Positions 26,846 to 35,559 of a stretch of DNA of 64,000 nt are shown here, in pieces. Location of the stretch: contig NZ_QUFB01000011.1 of the NCBI RefSeq assembly GCF_003478335.1, positions 6,666 to 70,665 on the forward strand, in the 5' to 3' direction. This DNA is from Clostridium sp. AM49-4BH (lineage in GTDB: Bacteria > Bacillota > Clostridia > Lachnospirales > Lachnospiraceae). Position 1 is the stretch's first letter. The number at the start of each line of letters is the position of its first letter. The notes beneath the pieces are model-generated. The model was not told where the DNA came from, did no database searches, and saw only the letters and a program-made list of their open reading frames with translations. A program made the translations under genes and the position numbers.

Positions 26846-28009
26846 TCAGCGAATCTGTTGATTAAGTTTACCAACCAGATACGAATTGCGCGTCATGGAA
26901 ATGTTGTTGATAAAAAAGATTTTCTGTATCTTTTTGTCTTTTACCAAATGTGATAACTTCCCATTCCAATAACGATAGTCAATGACATATATTTTGGAAA
27001 AATGATCGGTCAAATATGGTACAAGTGCATTTCCAAACGATTCTTTCACCACAACACAACTGGAAGAATCCTTGATGTTCTTATTGGTGATCACCGTATA
27101 CGCATTATCTCCCTCCAAAAATGCCAAATATTTGTTGCTGATTCCATATTTCGACGAGTCCGCAATAACATGTCCATTCACTATTTTGCCGGATTCGTTC
27201 TGATATTTCATGCTGATCTTATCGCTCACCGGGTAATAAGCTGCCAGCTCATCTTTGCGAAAATTTTTATCGCCATTGGTGTCACCATAATATGTACCAA
27301 TAAAACTTCCAAATTTCTTCTTCTCATATTCTGATAACGCATGTGGTGAAATGCCAAGTTTCTCGCAAATTCCCACATATCCATAATACGCCCCTTTGGA
27401 CGTCCAGTGATGATCTGTACGATAATAAACATACTCCTGTCGGTGCTGCATCAATGCATCATACAACGATATCGTCTGCACGGATTTTTCCAGCTTTGCA
27501 AAGATTTTCTTGATTGCCTTGTCCTGCGGTGTTGAATTAACATGTGCTAATTTATTGTCCGGCATGGTGATTCCTACACTCGTTGGGATAATGATGTCAT
27601 AAATTGTTGCAGAAGAACCATACAGTTTGGCCGCTTTATTAATTGCTTTTGCATAAGAAGACGCAATGGATGGCACATAGTTATAAAGTTCATAGCCGGT
27701 ATCTCCAATCACAACAGTTGCCGTGTCCTCATATATCTTCATTTTGTCATGTGACGTAATTTCTGCATATCCACCCTGTGGTGTTGCTGTCGGCGTTGCT
27801 GTCGGCATCGCTGTCGGAGTCTGTCTGTTCTTCTCAGCCTGTTTTTTATGTGTTGTATTAGAACCTTTATCTTCCTTAAGCGCATGAGAAATAACCAGAG
27901 TTTCTTCTGTCTTGTGAGGCTTTGCCCGCCATAACAGGACTCCACAAATAACAATCAAGCATACTGCCACCGCCAAACCAATTATCTTCCCTTGCCTAAA
28001 CCTTCCCAT
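26846..28009 (-). CDS. DHHW family protein (AlgX/AlgJ-like), first copy
   Basis: A 387-residue protein with one N-terminal membrane helix, a Pro/Thr repeat linker (PTAMPTATPTATP, about residues 66-78) and an extracytoplasmic domain with YYRTDHHWTSKGAY. VVVKESFGNALVPYL corresponds to the late catalytic segment of the family. It differs from the copy at 24150 mainly by the linker and diverged flanks, so the two are old paralogues. It sits directly upstream of the MBOAT gene and probably delivers or completes O-acetylation of a cell-surface polymer. Confidence 0.8.
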   Translation of the reverse strand: MGRFRQGKIIGLAVAVCLIVICGVLLWRAKPHKTEETLVISHALKEDKGSNTTHKKQAEKNRQTPTAMPTATPTATPQGGYAEITSHDKMKIYEDTATVVIGDTGYELYNYVPSIASSYAKAINKAAKLYGSSATIYDIIIPTSVGITMPDNKLAHVNSTPQDKAIKKIFAKLEKSVQTISLYDALMQHRQEYVYYRTDHHWTSKGAYYGYVGICEKLGISPHALSEYEKKKFGSFIGTYYGDTNGDKNFRKDELAAYYPVSDKISMKYQNESGKIVNGHVIADSSKYGISNKYLAFLEGDNAYTVITNKNIKDSSSCVVVKESFGNALVPYLTDHFSKIYVIDYRYWNGKLSHLVKDKKIQKIFFINNISMTRNSYLVGKLNQQIR

Positions 28010-28030
28010 ACCTAACCTCTTCCGTATATA

Positions 28031-28588
28031 CTATTTATCCGCCTCGAATGCATCCACGATCTTATTTTGGGCGGTCTCATAGTCATCTGTAACGCAAGCA
28101 ACAACATACTTTCCGCATCGTATGATAACCGCATTTTCAATCTTATCTGCCTGTTTCGGAATATAGTCTTCAAAGGAATGCTTCATCTCTTTGAGATGTT
28201 GTTCTACTGCTCCCTGATCTTTCTTAGCTTTCTCTTCTGAGGAAGCGGTGACCACCAGCACTTCATCGGAATATGTTCCTTCTCCCATATATAAAGCTGC
28301 TTTGGAATCTTTCTGCAACGATACGATTCCCTCCACAACGCTATCATCCATTAAATTAAGCTTCGTTTCGTATTTTATGTCCTGAAGCAGTATCTTTGTT
28401 AACGCCTCTATATTCACCTTTTTATCGGACACGTTATTCACTTTTTTCTGTGTTGCCAGTGCTTTCTGTACAGCTGGCTCTTTTACACCTGTTGCTTGCC
28501 ACTGGACAATCCCCCAGATAAATACTGCTGCAATAAAAATTGCCATCGCAGTCAACATCTGCATTCTATTATTCGTCTTTTGGTTCAT
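28031..28588 (-). CDS. DUF4358 domain protein
   Basis: A 185-residue protein with a membrane anchor (LTAMAIFIAAVFIWGIV) and an extracytoplasmic domain containing DDSVVEGIVSLQ and a tail with ENAVIIRCGKYVVACVTDD, the DUF4358 pattern. I chose ATG at 28588 because AGGAG lies nine bases upstream. DUF4358 genes recur with MBOAT and DHHW genes in Clostridia, and the function is unknown. Here it is the first gene of that four-gene locus. Confidence 0.75.
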   Translation of the reverse strand: MNQKTNNRMQMLTAMAIFIAAVFIWGIVQWQATGVKEPAVQKALATQKKVNNVSDKKVNIEALTKILLQDIKYETKLNLMDDSVVEGIVSLQKDSKAALYMGEGTYSDEVLVVTASSEEKAKKDQGAVEQHLKEMKHSFEDYIPKQADKIENAVIIRCGKYVVACVTDDYETAQNKIVDAFEADK

Positions 28589-28751
28589 TTGCGGCTGCTC
28601 CTTTAAATTGCAAGACATATATTATCATTAGTACACATCTTCATAATGTCCCTAAACATACATATTTGCGTACATTTTATCTTAGCATACTTCCAACTAT
28701 CGTGCAAGAGATGCGGCGCACCGCTGATAGATATTGTGGTCAAAAAATAAG

Positions 28752-28783
28752 AAAAAAAGAGCTTCTGCATATCGCAGAAGCTC
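28752..28783 (-). terminator. Terminator of the rpsF-ssb-rpsR operon
   Basis: GAGCTTCTGC pairs with GCAGAAGCTC, followed by seven Ts on the minus strand. Confidence 0.9.
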
Positions 28784-28813
28784 ATAATGATCGCTCCTAT
28801 AAACTAACCAAAA

Positions 28814-29074
28814 TTAATCAGTTGTATAAGGCATAATTGCTACGTGACGTGCACGCTTAACTGCAACTGTTAACGCACGCTGATGCTTTGCACAGTTACC
28901 TGTAATTCTTCTTGGAAGAATCTTGCCTCTCTCGGAGACATATCTCTTTAACTTATTTACATCCTTGTAGTCGATATAATCATGCTCTTTGTCTGCACAG
29001 AAAGCACAAACTTTTTTTCTTCTACGCATTGGTCTTCTTCTTGAAGCATTGTTATCGCCTTTATTGTATGCCAT
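28814..29074 (-). CDS. rpsR: 30S ribosomal protein S18
   Basis: An 86-residue basic protein with [33 protein letters not shown] and CAKHQR, the conserved S18 core. The N-terminus keeps two cysteines that can bind zinc. It joins S6 on the platform of the 30S subunit. It is the last gene of the rpsF-ssb-rpsR operon. Confidence 0.96.
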   Translation of the reverse strand: MAYNKGDNNASRRRPMRRRKKVCAFCADKEHDYIDYKDVNKLKRYVSERGKILPRRITGNCAKHQRALTVAVKRARHVAIMPYTTD

Positions 29075-29111
29075 TACGAAACCTCCTTAATAATTTGTGT
29101 CTATCAGTCCA

Positions 29112-29564
29112 TCACACCTTGAATGGTAATTCCTCTTCAATGGCATCCGGAATATTCATAAATCCGTCGCCTGCAGCCTGTGTCGGCTCTGGTCTGGATG
29201 GTGCTGCCTGCTGATAACCGCCGGCATTATTTGCAGATGCTGCTTTGCTCTCCGCAAATTCCTGATTTTCCACTACAACATCTGTAGTATAGACACGTTG
29301 TCCATCTTTGTTGGTATAGCTTCCTGTCTGAATGCGACCCTCAGCTATGATCTTAGTGCCCTGATGAAGATAATTCTCTGCAAACTCAGCCCCTCTGCCA
29401 AAAACCACACAGTTAATGAAATCTGCAGTCTGCTCATCTCCCTGGCGTTTAAAACGACGGTCTACCGCAAGTGTATATCTTGCAACCGCTGTCTGATTCT
29501 CTCCTGAAGAATAACGAACTTCAGGATCTCTGGTCAATCTACCACATAAAATAACCTTATTCAT
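29112..29564 (-). CDS. ssb: Single-stranded DNA-binding protein
   Basis: A 150-residue SSB: an OB fold (MNKVILCGRLTRDPEVRYSS, then FINCVVFG) to about residue 105, a Gln/Ala/Pro-rich linker and an acidic tail ending EEELPFKV. The tail has Leu-Pro-Phe followed by two residues rather than the exact DDIPF end. It protects single-stranded DNA in replication and repair. It lies between the two ribosomal genes as in most Firmicutes. Confidence 0.95.
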   Translation of the reverse strand: MNKVILCGRLTRDPEVRYSSGENQTAVARYTLAVDRRFKRQGDEQTADFINCVVFGRGAEFAENYLHQGTKIIAEGRIQTGSYTNKDGQRVYTTDVVVENQEFAESKAASANNAGGYQQAAPSRPEPTQAAGDGFMNIPDAIEEELPFKV

Positions 29565-29584
29565 GAAGGAAACACCTTCCTTTC

Positions 29585-29872
29585 TTATGCTTCCTGTCTA
29601 ACGCATAAGTATCTCAGAACATTGTCCATGATTCGAACAGCCTGCTCCAACTCGCCCGGAACAGTTGCCTCGCCATCAAACTTGATGAAGTAGTAGTAGC
29701 CCTCTTTCATGTGCTGAATCTCGTAAGCAAGTTTCTTCTTGCCCCACTCTTCAACCTCTGTGATAGTACCGCCGAATTTGGTTACATAATCCTTTGCCTT
29801 CTCGACAGTTGCTACTCTTGCATCTTCCTCGATCTTAGCATCGACAACTAACGCTAACTCATATTTGTTCAT
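29585..29872 (-). CDS. rpsF: 30S ribosomal protein S6
   Basis: A 95-residue protein beginning MNKYELALVVDAKIEED, with EEWGKKKLAYEIQHMKEGYYYFIKF as the S6 core. I chose ATG at 29872, with AGGAGG 11 bases upstream. The longer frame to 29989 runs into the leader. It binds S18 on the small subunit. It is the first gene of the operon, preceded by a leader of about 125 nt and a good promoter. Confidence 0.96.
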   Translation of the reverse strand: MNKYELALVVDAKIEEDARVATVEKAKDYVTKFGGTITEVEEWGKKKLAYEIQHMKEGYYYFIKFDGEATVPGELEQAVRIMDNVLRYLCVRQEA

Positions 29873-29915
29873 AGTCGTCTGTACCTCCTTTTGGTCTCTG
29901 GCTCTTTCCCGGCTG

Positions 29916-29938
29916 CGATTCTGTGACTTTCGGAATCG
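29916..29938 (-). promoter_or_regulatory. Hairpin in the rpsF leader, candidate S6:S18 site
   Basis: In the transcript CGATTC pairs with GAATCG around an 11-base loop, and CC lies just before the stem. rpsF leaders of many bacteria carry a hairpin that the S6:S18 complex binds to repress translation. Position fits, but the match to the consensus is only partial by eye. Confidence 0.35.
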
Positions 29939-30002
29939 GTGTCTTTCAAAACACATGCCCCACTGGAAAGAACAAGGAAAAATTAACATGTCACATTTCT
30001 CT

Positions 30003-30031
30003 ATTATAGCAGAACTTTACAACCTCTGCAA
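30003..30031 (-). promoter_or_regulatory. Predicted sigma-A promoter of rpsF-ssb-rpsR
   Basis: The minus strand reads TTGCAG, 17 bases, TATAAT about 130 bases before rpsF. Confidence 0.7.
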
Positions 30032-30046
30032 CAACTTTTTTTCTGC

Positions 30047-30235
30047 TTATTGGCCACTCCGGGATACAAATCCGCGGAACGCCTTTTCTACCTGCTTCCG
30101 CGGAAGCATTATCTGGTGGCCGCATCCGGTGCAGCGAATGCGGATATCCATCCCTACACGTCTAAGCTCCCACGCATTTGTTCCGCACGGATGTGATTTC
30201 TTCATTTTGATAACATCGCCTACTTTTAAATCCAT
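30047..30235 (-). CDS. DUF951 domain protein
   Basis: A 62-residue protein with the DUF951 pattern: VGDVIKMKKSHPCGTNAWELRRVG, then IRCTGCGHQIMLPR. Two Cys in CTGC and a Cys-Gly in the first segment suggest a metal knuckle. I chose ATG at 30235, six bases after AGGAGG. Function is unknown. DUF951 genes often lie near rpsF in Firmicutes, as here. Confidence 0.85.
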   Translation of the reverse strand: MDLKVGDVIKMKKSHPCGTNAWELRRVGMDIRIRCTGCGHQIMLPRKQVEKAFRGFVSRSGQ

Positions 30236-30286
30236 CCATTCCCTCCTTATGGTCACATCGACAAGCACTATTTCCATCACAAAATC

Positions 30287-32425
30287 CTAATTTTCTGCCT
30301 TCATATCTATATTTTGAATTTCTCGCATCCAGCTATAGAACATTGTCGTATTTTTTGTCATAGACTTCGAACGGATACGGCTGCTGCTATATAACATTGT
30401 TGTACTCTTTTGGTGAACAGACACTTCCACTATCATTGCATAAATCTCGTCAAACGCTTTTTGTGTCCATTTTTTCTGCTTTTCCTTGTTTATGGTTTGA
30501 TCGGACTTGTTGATCGCTTTCATCAGCTCTGCATTTTCCAAAAATGCAAATCTCTCTGCAAGATCCGGATTGCTGCTCATCTCTTCCTCGGCGTACCACA
30601 ATGCTATTGAGGATTTCTTGGCAAATACATTTCCGCGGCGAAGATTTGCGACTTTCTTATTCAATTTATCTACTGTTGTAGTATGAATTTGTATTGTAAT
30701 GCCAATCCCTTGCAGATCACTCGCAACCGCCGTGGCCAGCTGATATCCGACTGTATCCGTTCCACCGGCTAATTCCATTGAAAACAACGTCTTTGCACCC
30801 GCAGGAGCTGCAGTTACTTTGCCATCCTCTACTGTATATCCCGCTTTTTCCAACCATTTAAGTGCAGTCTGCTGTGCCTCTTCCCGCTTTTGATCAACCG
30901 CATCATCTGTCTTATAGATCTGCTCTTTGCCATCCGGCGTCTCTGCATAGCAAAGTTTATCCTCATTTGGCTGCTCCGGAGACAACCACGAATCCTTTGC
31001 CGCCTGTGCATTTACACTGGTAAGTTTTGCACCTTCTGTTTCCATCTGCACTCCCCGACATGCGCTAACTACCATGGCGATCGCATGCCGTAAAGCCGCT
31101 GATTGCTCACTAAACGGCTCATTATTTATGCATACCCGGTATGGATTGAGACCCCAATATGCATATGATGCATTGGCACTTTGACAGGTGTTGATCTCAT
31201 TGCCGGACATTTTCCCATTTCCGTTGATTTCACCAATTGCCTCAAGGTCAGACTGAGTCAAAGCCAAAGATGCCACATCTACTGTTTGTCCTTTCATCTC
31301 CTCGGCAAGTTTCGCTCCGGTCAGATCCTCATCCTTAAACAGTTTTGTGAGATCCTTTAGCTGCACGTACGTGATTTTTGGGCAGCCTTGATAATACAGC
31401 TCATTCGCCATGAAATATGCAATTCCACTGTCATATTTCACAAATCGATACGCTCCGGCTCCAACCGGTGAACTCTTATTAGCGCGAATTGCAGAGAGAT
31501 CTCCTCTCTTAAATCCAAACTTATTTGCGTTATAACTATATTTTGTTGTATCTCCATAATAATGCAGCGGGCAGATCGGAATCTGCAGCTTTTCCTCAAA
31601 TCTGCTGTCATAGCCTGTTGTATAAATACGCAATTCGTAATCATTAAGGCGTTTGATTCCTTCGATACTGTTTACCCTCGTTTTTTTCTTTGCCTGCTTC
31701 GCCATCAAATAACGCGCCTGCCTTTCGAGCGCACTTTCATACCCGCTCTCATCGCTGCTATGCTTCTGCATCCATTTCTGCAGTGCTGCCGGCTTCTTAC
31801 GAATATACTTTTTCACCTGCTTGTCCGTATACGATTCTGCCCGAGCATTATTTGCCTGATAATTCAGCAGCCCACGGATATTACTGCTTTTTAGCTGCAC
31901 ATTGCCGTCATAATCATTGTCACAAAATGCATAAAGCGAAAAAATCACATCGTCAATAGTGATCGGCTGGCCGTCACTAAACAGAAGATCATCTCGGATC
32001 GTAATACGATATACCGTATAGTTCGCTTTGGTACGTCGTGCCTTTTTAATATCCGCAATTCCATAATACGTATAGTTCTCATCGTTGTATTCACGAAGCT
32101 CTCCATCAATCCCCTTTTCCACCAGCCGACCGGCGCGATCCGTGTCAAACAGTTTGGTCTGCGTCAAATTCATGACCTGTTCATCAGACGCAGCCTGTGC
32201 CAAAAACGGATTGAAATTTTTATCAAGTCTGCCACAGCCAATAATCAGCGGAACCTCTGACTGCTGCTTACCTTTTCCTTCTGCCTTAGCAGTACCGTTC
32301 TTAACTTCTGCTGTTGACTGCACATATGGTTTCTTCGCTTTTTTCTGCTTGCCACAGCCGGTTACCCCAAATACCATGGATGCCGCCAATAACGCAGCTA
32401 AACATTTTTTCCCTATATTAATCAT
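30287..32425 (-). CDS. ABC transporter solute-binding lipoprotein (family 5)
   Basis: A 712-residue SBP_bac_5 protein. The N-terminus is a lipoprotein signal (AALLAASMVFGVTGCGK, lipidated Cys near residue 24). DDLLFSDGQPITIDDVIFSLYA is the family signature, and the C-terminal lobe follows the oligopeptide-binding pattern. It is longer than usual by about 150 residues, with a Lys-rich segment around residues 195-250. I chose ATG at 32425, six bases after GGAGG. It should capture a peptide or similar ligand outside the membrane. No permease or ATPase genes adjoin it, so its transporter lies elsewhere. Confidence 0.82.
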   Translation of the reverse strand: MINIGKKCLAALLAASMVFGVTGCGKQKKAKKPYVQSTAEVKNGTAKAEGKGKQQSEVPLIIGCGRLDKNFNPFLAQAASDEQVMNLTQTKLFDTDRAGRLVEKGIDGELREYNDENYTYYGIADIKKARRTKANYTVYRITIRDDLLFSDGQPITIDDVIFSLYAFCDNDYDGNVQLKSSNIRGLLNYQANNARAESYTDKQVKKYIRKKPAALQKWMQKHSSDESGYESALERQARYLMAKQAKKKTRVNSIEGIKRLNDYELRIYTTGYDSRFEEKLQIPICPLHYYGDTTKYSYNANKFGFKRGDLSAIRANKSSPVGAGAYRFVKYDSGIAYFMANELYYQGCPKITYVQLKDLTKLFKDEDLTGAKLAEEMKGQTVDVASLALTQSDLEAIGEINGNGKMSGNEINTCQSANASYAYWGLNPYRVCINNEPFSEQSAALRHAIAMVVSACRGVQMETEGAKLTSVNAQAAKDSWLSPEQPNEDKLCYAETPDGKEQIYKTDDAVDQKREEAQQTALKWLEKAGYTVEDGKVTAAPAGAKTLFSMELAGGTDTVGYQLATAVASDLQGIGITIQIHTTTVDKLNKKVANLRRGNVFAKKSSIALWYAEEEMSSNPDLAERFAFLENAELMKAINKSDQTINKEKQKKWTQKAFDEIYAMIVEVSVHQKSTTMLYSSSRIRSKSMTKNTTMFYSWMREIQNIDMKAEN

Positions 32426-32645
32426 GCTTGTCCTCCATTTACTCTTACCTCGGATCCTCACTACTTAACTCAAACTTCTGTCGTTTGAACAGATAATTTT
32501 GCATTGTCATATTACCATTATATTTCCAAGGTGTCAAAAGAGCTCCTGATGTCTTGCGTGGAAAACTCTTTACAGAACTTTATTCGGCTTTGGATAGCTT
32601 TATTTGACGTTGCAGGGCTTTATTACTCCTTACAGAGCTTATAAT

Positions 32646-32672
32646 GAAAAAAGCAACCCTTTCGGATTGCTT
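32646..32672 (-). terminator. Intrinsic terminator of an orphan minus-strand transcript
   Basis: AAGCAA...TTGCTT with inner C-G pairs around TTTC is followed by six Ts on the minus strand. No recognisable protein gene lies between it and the next terminator at 32972. Confidence 0.75.
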
Positions 32673-32860
32673 CTCTTCACGCACTGTATGTTTCAATCTG
32701 CTCCCACCCAGTACAACGAATAATATAGACTATCCGTTGTGTTAATACTTATGTACTCCTACCACCTTATGTATACATGCGCTCATATATACCGGGCATA
32801 CGCAGCGACAGCCCTCACCTTTTTTGTCTGCCTCCTGCATATGGACGGATTTTGAAAATG
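32673..32860 (-). ncRNA. Candidate small structured RNA (unassigned)
   Basis: This gene-free segment lies between two terminators on the minus strand. The transcript can form a closing stem of CGCA-TGTAT with ATACA-G-TGCG around an inner hairpin ACAACG/CGTTGT. I could not match it to 6S, SRP, RNase P or tmRNA. Two tiny overlapping reading frames also exist: a GTG frame of 11 codons (MRAVAAYARYI), 12 bases after AGGAGG, and an ATG frame of 14 codons that overlaps its stop. Either a small RNA or a small peptide transcript is possible. Confidence 0.3.
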
Positions 32861-32971
32861 TCTTCTGTAGTCATTTCCAATGTAGTTCAATGAATAATCT
32901 GCGATAATTGCTCAATCGCATTTTTATTCTTACTAAAACATTTTCGTAGACTTATAATAACATATTTTATC

Positions 32972-33010
32972 AAAAAAGGCAATAAAATTTTACATTTTAT
33001 TGCCTTTTTT
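32972..33010. terminator. Strong bidirectional terminator
   Basis: A perfect 16-bp hairpin, AAAAAAGGCAATAAAA/TTTTATTGCCTTTTTT with a seven-base loop. It ends the CAP-protein gene on the minus strand. Confidence 0.9.
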
Positions 33011-33092
33011 TACATATTATTTCCGTATTTTTCTGCAGTATTTTGACAAATAGTCACTGACAGATCATAGCTTCTTTTGATTCGAAAACGGA

Positions 33093-35011
33093 TTACAGCG
33101 CGGATACCCTGTCTACAAAATCAATTACCATATTAGGATAGTAAACAGCCTTACCTGCACTCTCTGTGTAGACGCTTGCTCCGATACCACAGATTGCGTA
33201 ATTTGCACTGATCAGCGTGTTACGTGCATCGTTGCTTTCGATAACGCTATTTGCGAATCCGATGGCATCCATATTACCGATCATAATACGTTCGCCCCAA
33301 TTATTGAATGATAGTCCTGCGTTCTCCAATGCTGCCTTGCTCAGTTCTGGATTCCTTCCAACATTAGCCGCATCGATACATCCCTCATCTGCGAGCTCTT
33401 TGCTATACGCACGTGCCACATTGGAAACCTTTGTGTTTTTGCGTAACGCTTTGTCATCCACAGCACGTACTCCGGTGTTGACCAAATATGCATTTAAGAT
33501 TTCGAGGTCTCTGTTTCCATTTCTGTCAACACGTCCGCAGAATAATTCATTGGCAGCGTTGTCTCTCTACACTTCGTCATATCTGCGATCGAATATGCAT
33601 TGTTGAAGATCTGAATGCTGTATACCTTGTCATCTCCATAAGCGTCCGCAAATGCAATGATCGTTGCATTGTCGACATCCTTACTGTATGCTGCCGCATT
33701 GCCGGCTGTTGTTTTGTACCAGTCTACATCAACCCATCCATTAGAAACCAACGTAGCTGCAGATGTTCCATAAGACACTGTTCCATCAAAATTCATTGAT
33801 GACGCATTACCGCTAATACCAACTACAATATCATCCTTCAGGTAGATCAAAATATATGTGCTGTATTTTTCATCAAAACTCTTATCAGTATCATTACCAC
33901 CGGCACGGAATGCAATAACATCAAAGCCCTGTGGCGATTTTGCGGTACGTTTAACATCTGTTTTTAATGATCCAAGTACCGTGTTTACTTCATCTCTGGT
34001 CAATCCCAAAGCAAGTTGGTAACCAGCAATCGTAAACGCTTTTTTTCCATTCAGGTTAACATTTTGTCCTGCATTCCCGGATGGTGTTGCTGTCGGTTTT
34101 ACTGTTGGTGTTGCTGTCGGTTTTACCGTTGGTGTCGCTGTCGGTTTTACCGTTGGTGTCGCGGTCGATTTTACCGTTGGTGTCGCGGTCGGTTTTACCG
34201 TTGGTTTTACTGTTGGCGTTGCGGTCGGTGTGGCACTTGGTTGCGGTGCTGCACTTGGTGTTGGTGCCGGTGTCACTGTCGGACTTGCACTTGGCTTCGC
34301 CGTCTGCGTTGGTGTTGCTGTTGGTTTTGTTGTCGGTGCAGTGCTTGGACTCGCTGTTGGCTTCACTATTGGTGCGGCACTCGGGCTCGGAGTTGTTGTC
34401 CGTGCAGGTGTCGGCAGTGGCGCTGCACTTGGCATTTTCGTTGGCGTTGCTGTCGGTGCGCTGCTTGGACTCGCCGTTGGCGTTGCAGTCGGCGCTGTCG
34501 TTGGTTTCACTGTCGGCACCATCGTTGGTTTCACCGTTGGAGCTATAGTCGGTTTTGCCGTCACATCCATAGTCGGACTAACATTGGTCGTCTCTGATGG
34601 TTGTACTATTGCGGTTGGCTTCGGTGTCACTACCCGCACCGGAGTGGCAACAGGCATTGGTTTTGGTCTCCTAATAACTATCTTTTTCGGCAATACTCGA
34701 ACGTGACAAACCAATTTCTTTTTGCCTACTTTTGCAACAATTTTTGTTATTCCTATCCTTTTCGCCCTTACCAGTCCTTTTTTACTGACTGTCGCTATTT
34801 TTTTCTTACTGGATTTCCACTTTACCTTCTGCTTTTTCTTTAAATTTTTCACTTTGAGCTGTTTTTTGGCCCCGGCGCGCAAAGTTATCGTTTTTTTGTT
34901 GAGCTTTGGCGCCTTTGCTGCCTCGGCGAGCATAACCGATGATGTGGAAGTTACCACTAATGCCGCCGCCAGCACGCCGCACCAAGCTCTTGTGCATGAT
35001 TTCTTTTTCAC
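33093..35011 (-). CDS. Secreted Big_2 / CAP-associated / CAP domain protein 1 (frame broken by one missing base)
   Basis: From GTG 35011 (GGAG six bases upstream) the product has a signal peptide, a Big_2 Ig-like domain (KVKWKSSKKKIATVSKKGLVRA), about 190 residues of Pro/Thr/Ala/Val repeats, and a CAP-associated N-domain (KSPQGFDVIAFRAGGN). The C-terminal CAP domain is in another frame (33093-33485, WGERIMIGNMDAIGFANS). One extra base near 33500 restores SEILNAYLVN, as in the paralogue at 35560. CAP domains of the YkwD type are surface or secreted, and their substrate is not known. Confidence 0.75.
34081..34225 (-). repeat. 24-bp tandem repeats encoding VKPTATPT
   Basis: A 24-base unit (GGTTTTACCGTTGGTGTCGCTGTC on the plus strand) occurs about five times with few changes. 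It encodes the Pro/Thr spacer between the Ig-like and CAP-associated domains. Such repeats change length easily by slippage in multiples of eight residues. Confidence 0.8.
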
Positions 35012-35058
35012 TTCTTTCTCCTTCCTCCAACTATCTGTCAACAGTTACATTTAATACC

Positions 35059-35541
35059 TCACTCTTCTTTAATAATATCCGCAAAAGTCGCCCCGGATGC
35101 CTTCGCTAAATCCTCCGGCTGCAGAAGAATCTGTACGCCTCTTCTTCCTCCGCTCACAGCAATCTTGTCCTGCTGTTTTGCACTCTCATGAATCACTGTT
35201 GTATACTGCTTTTTCATACCGATCGGAGTACATCCTCCGCGAATATAACCGGTCACTTTGTTGATCTCTTTGACCGGCACCATTTCCACATGCTTTTCAC
35301 CAACTGCACGTGCCGCCTTTTTCATATCAAGCTCACGATGCACCGGTATTGCATATACATAATAGTTGCCGCTCTTGCCCAATGTAACTAAAGTCTTAAA
35401 TGTCATTTCGTAATCCTGCCCAAGTTTGTCAGCGACATCCATTCCGTCAACAAATTCTTCACATTCATAATTCATCAACTCATACGGAATCTTTTGCCGA
35501 TCCAACATTCTCATCGCATTGGTTTTTACTTCTTTACCCAT
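35059..35541 (-). CDS. ybaK: Cys-tRNA(Pro) deacylase (YbaK/EbsC type)
   Basis: A 160-residue YbaK-domain protein: KTLVTLGKSGNYYVYAIPVHRELDMKKAARA carries the conserved Lys, and GYIRGGCTPIG is the family signature loop. It hydrolyses Cys mischarged onto tRNA-Pro, a translation quality-control step in the cytoplasm. It lies between two secreted CAP protein genes, with short gaps on both sides, but no functional link to them is evident. Confidence 0.9.
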   Translation of the reverse strand: MGKEVKTNAMRMLDRQKIPYELMNYECEEFVDGMDVADKLGQDYEMTFKTLVTLGKSGNYYVYAIPVHRELDMKKAARAVGEKHVEMVPVKEINKVTGYIRGGCTPIGMKKQYTTVIHESAKQQDKIAVSGGRRGVQILLQPEDLAKASGATFADIIKEE

Positions 35542-35559
35542 GATGTCATCCTCTTTTAC

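Noticed and set aside
32646..32970. Possible 6S, SRP, RNase P or tmRNA gene
   Set aside because: None of the characteristic conserved segments of these RNAs is present, although the fold is suggestive.
34016..34706. Long plus-strand frames rich in Cys, Trp, Arg or Gly/Val opposite CAP protein 1
   Set aside because: They are the antisense of the 24-bp Pro/Thr-coding repeats, which keep all frames open. No motif or ribosome-binding site supports them.
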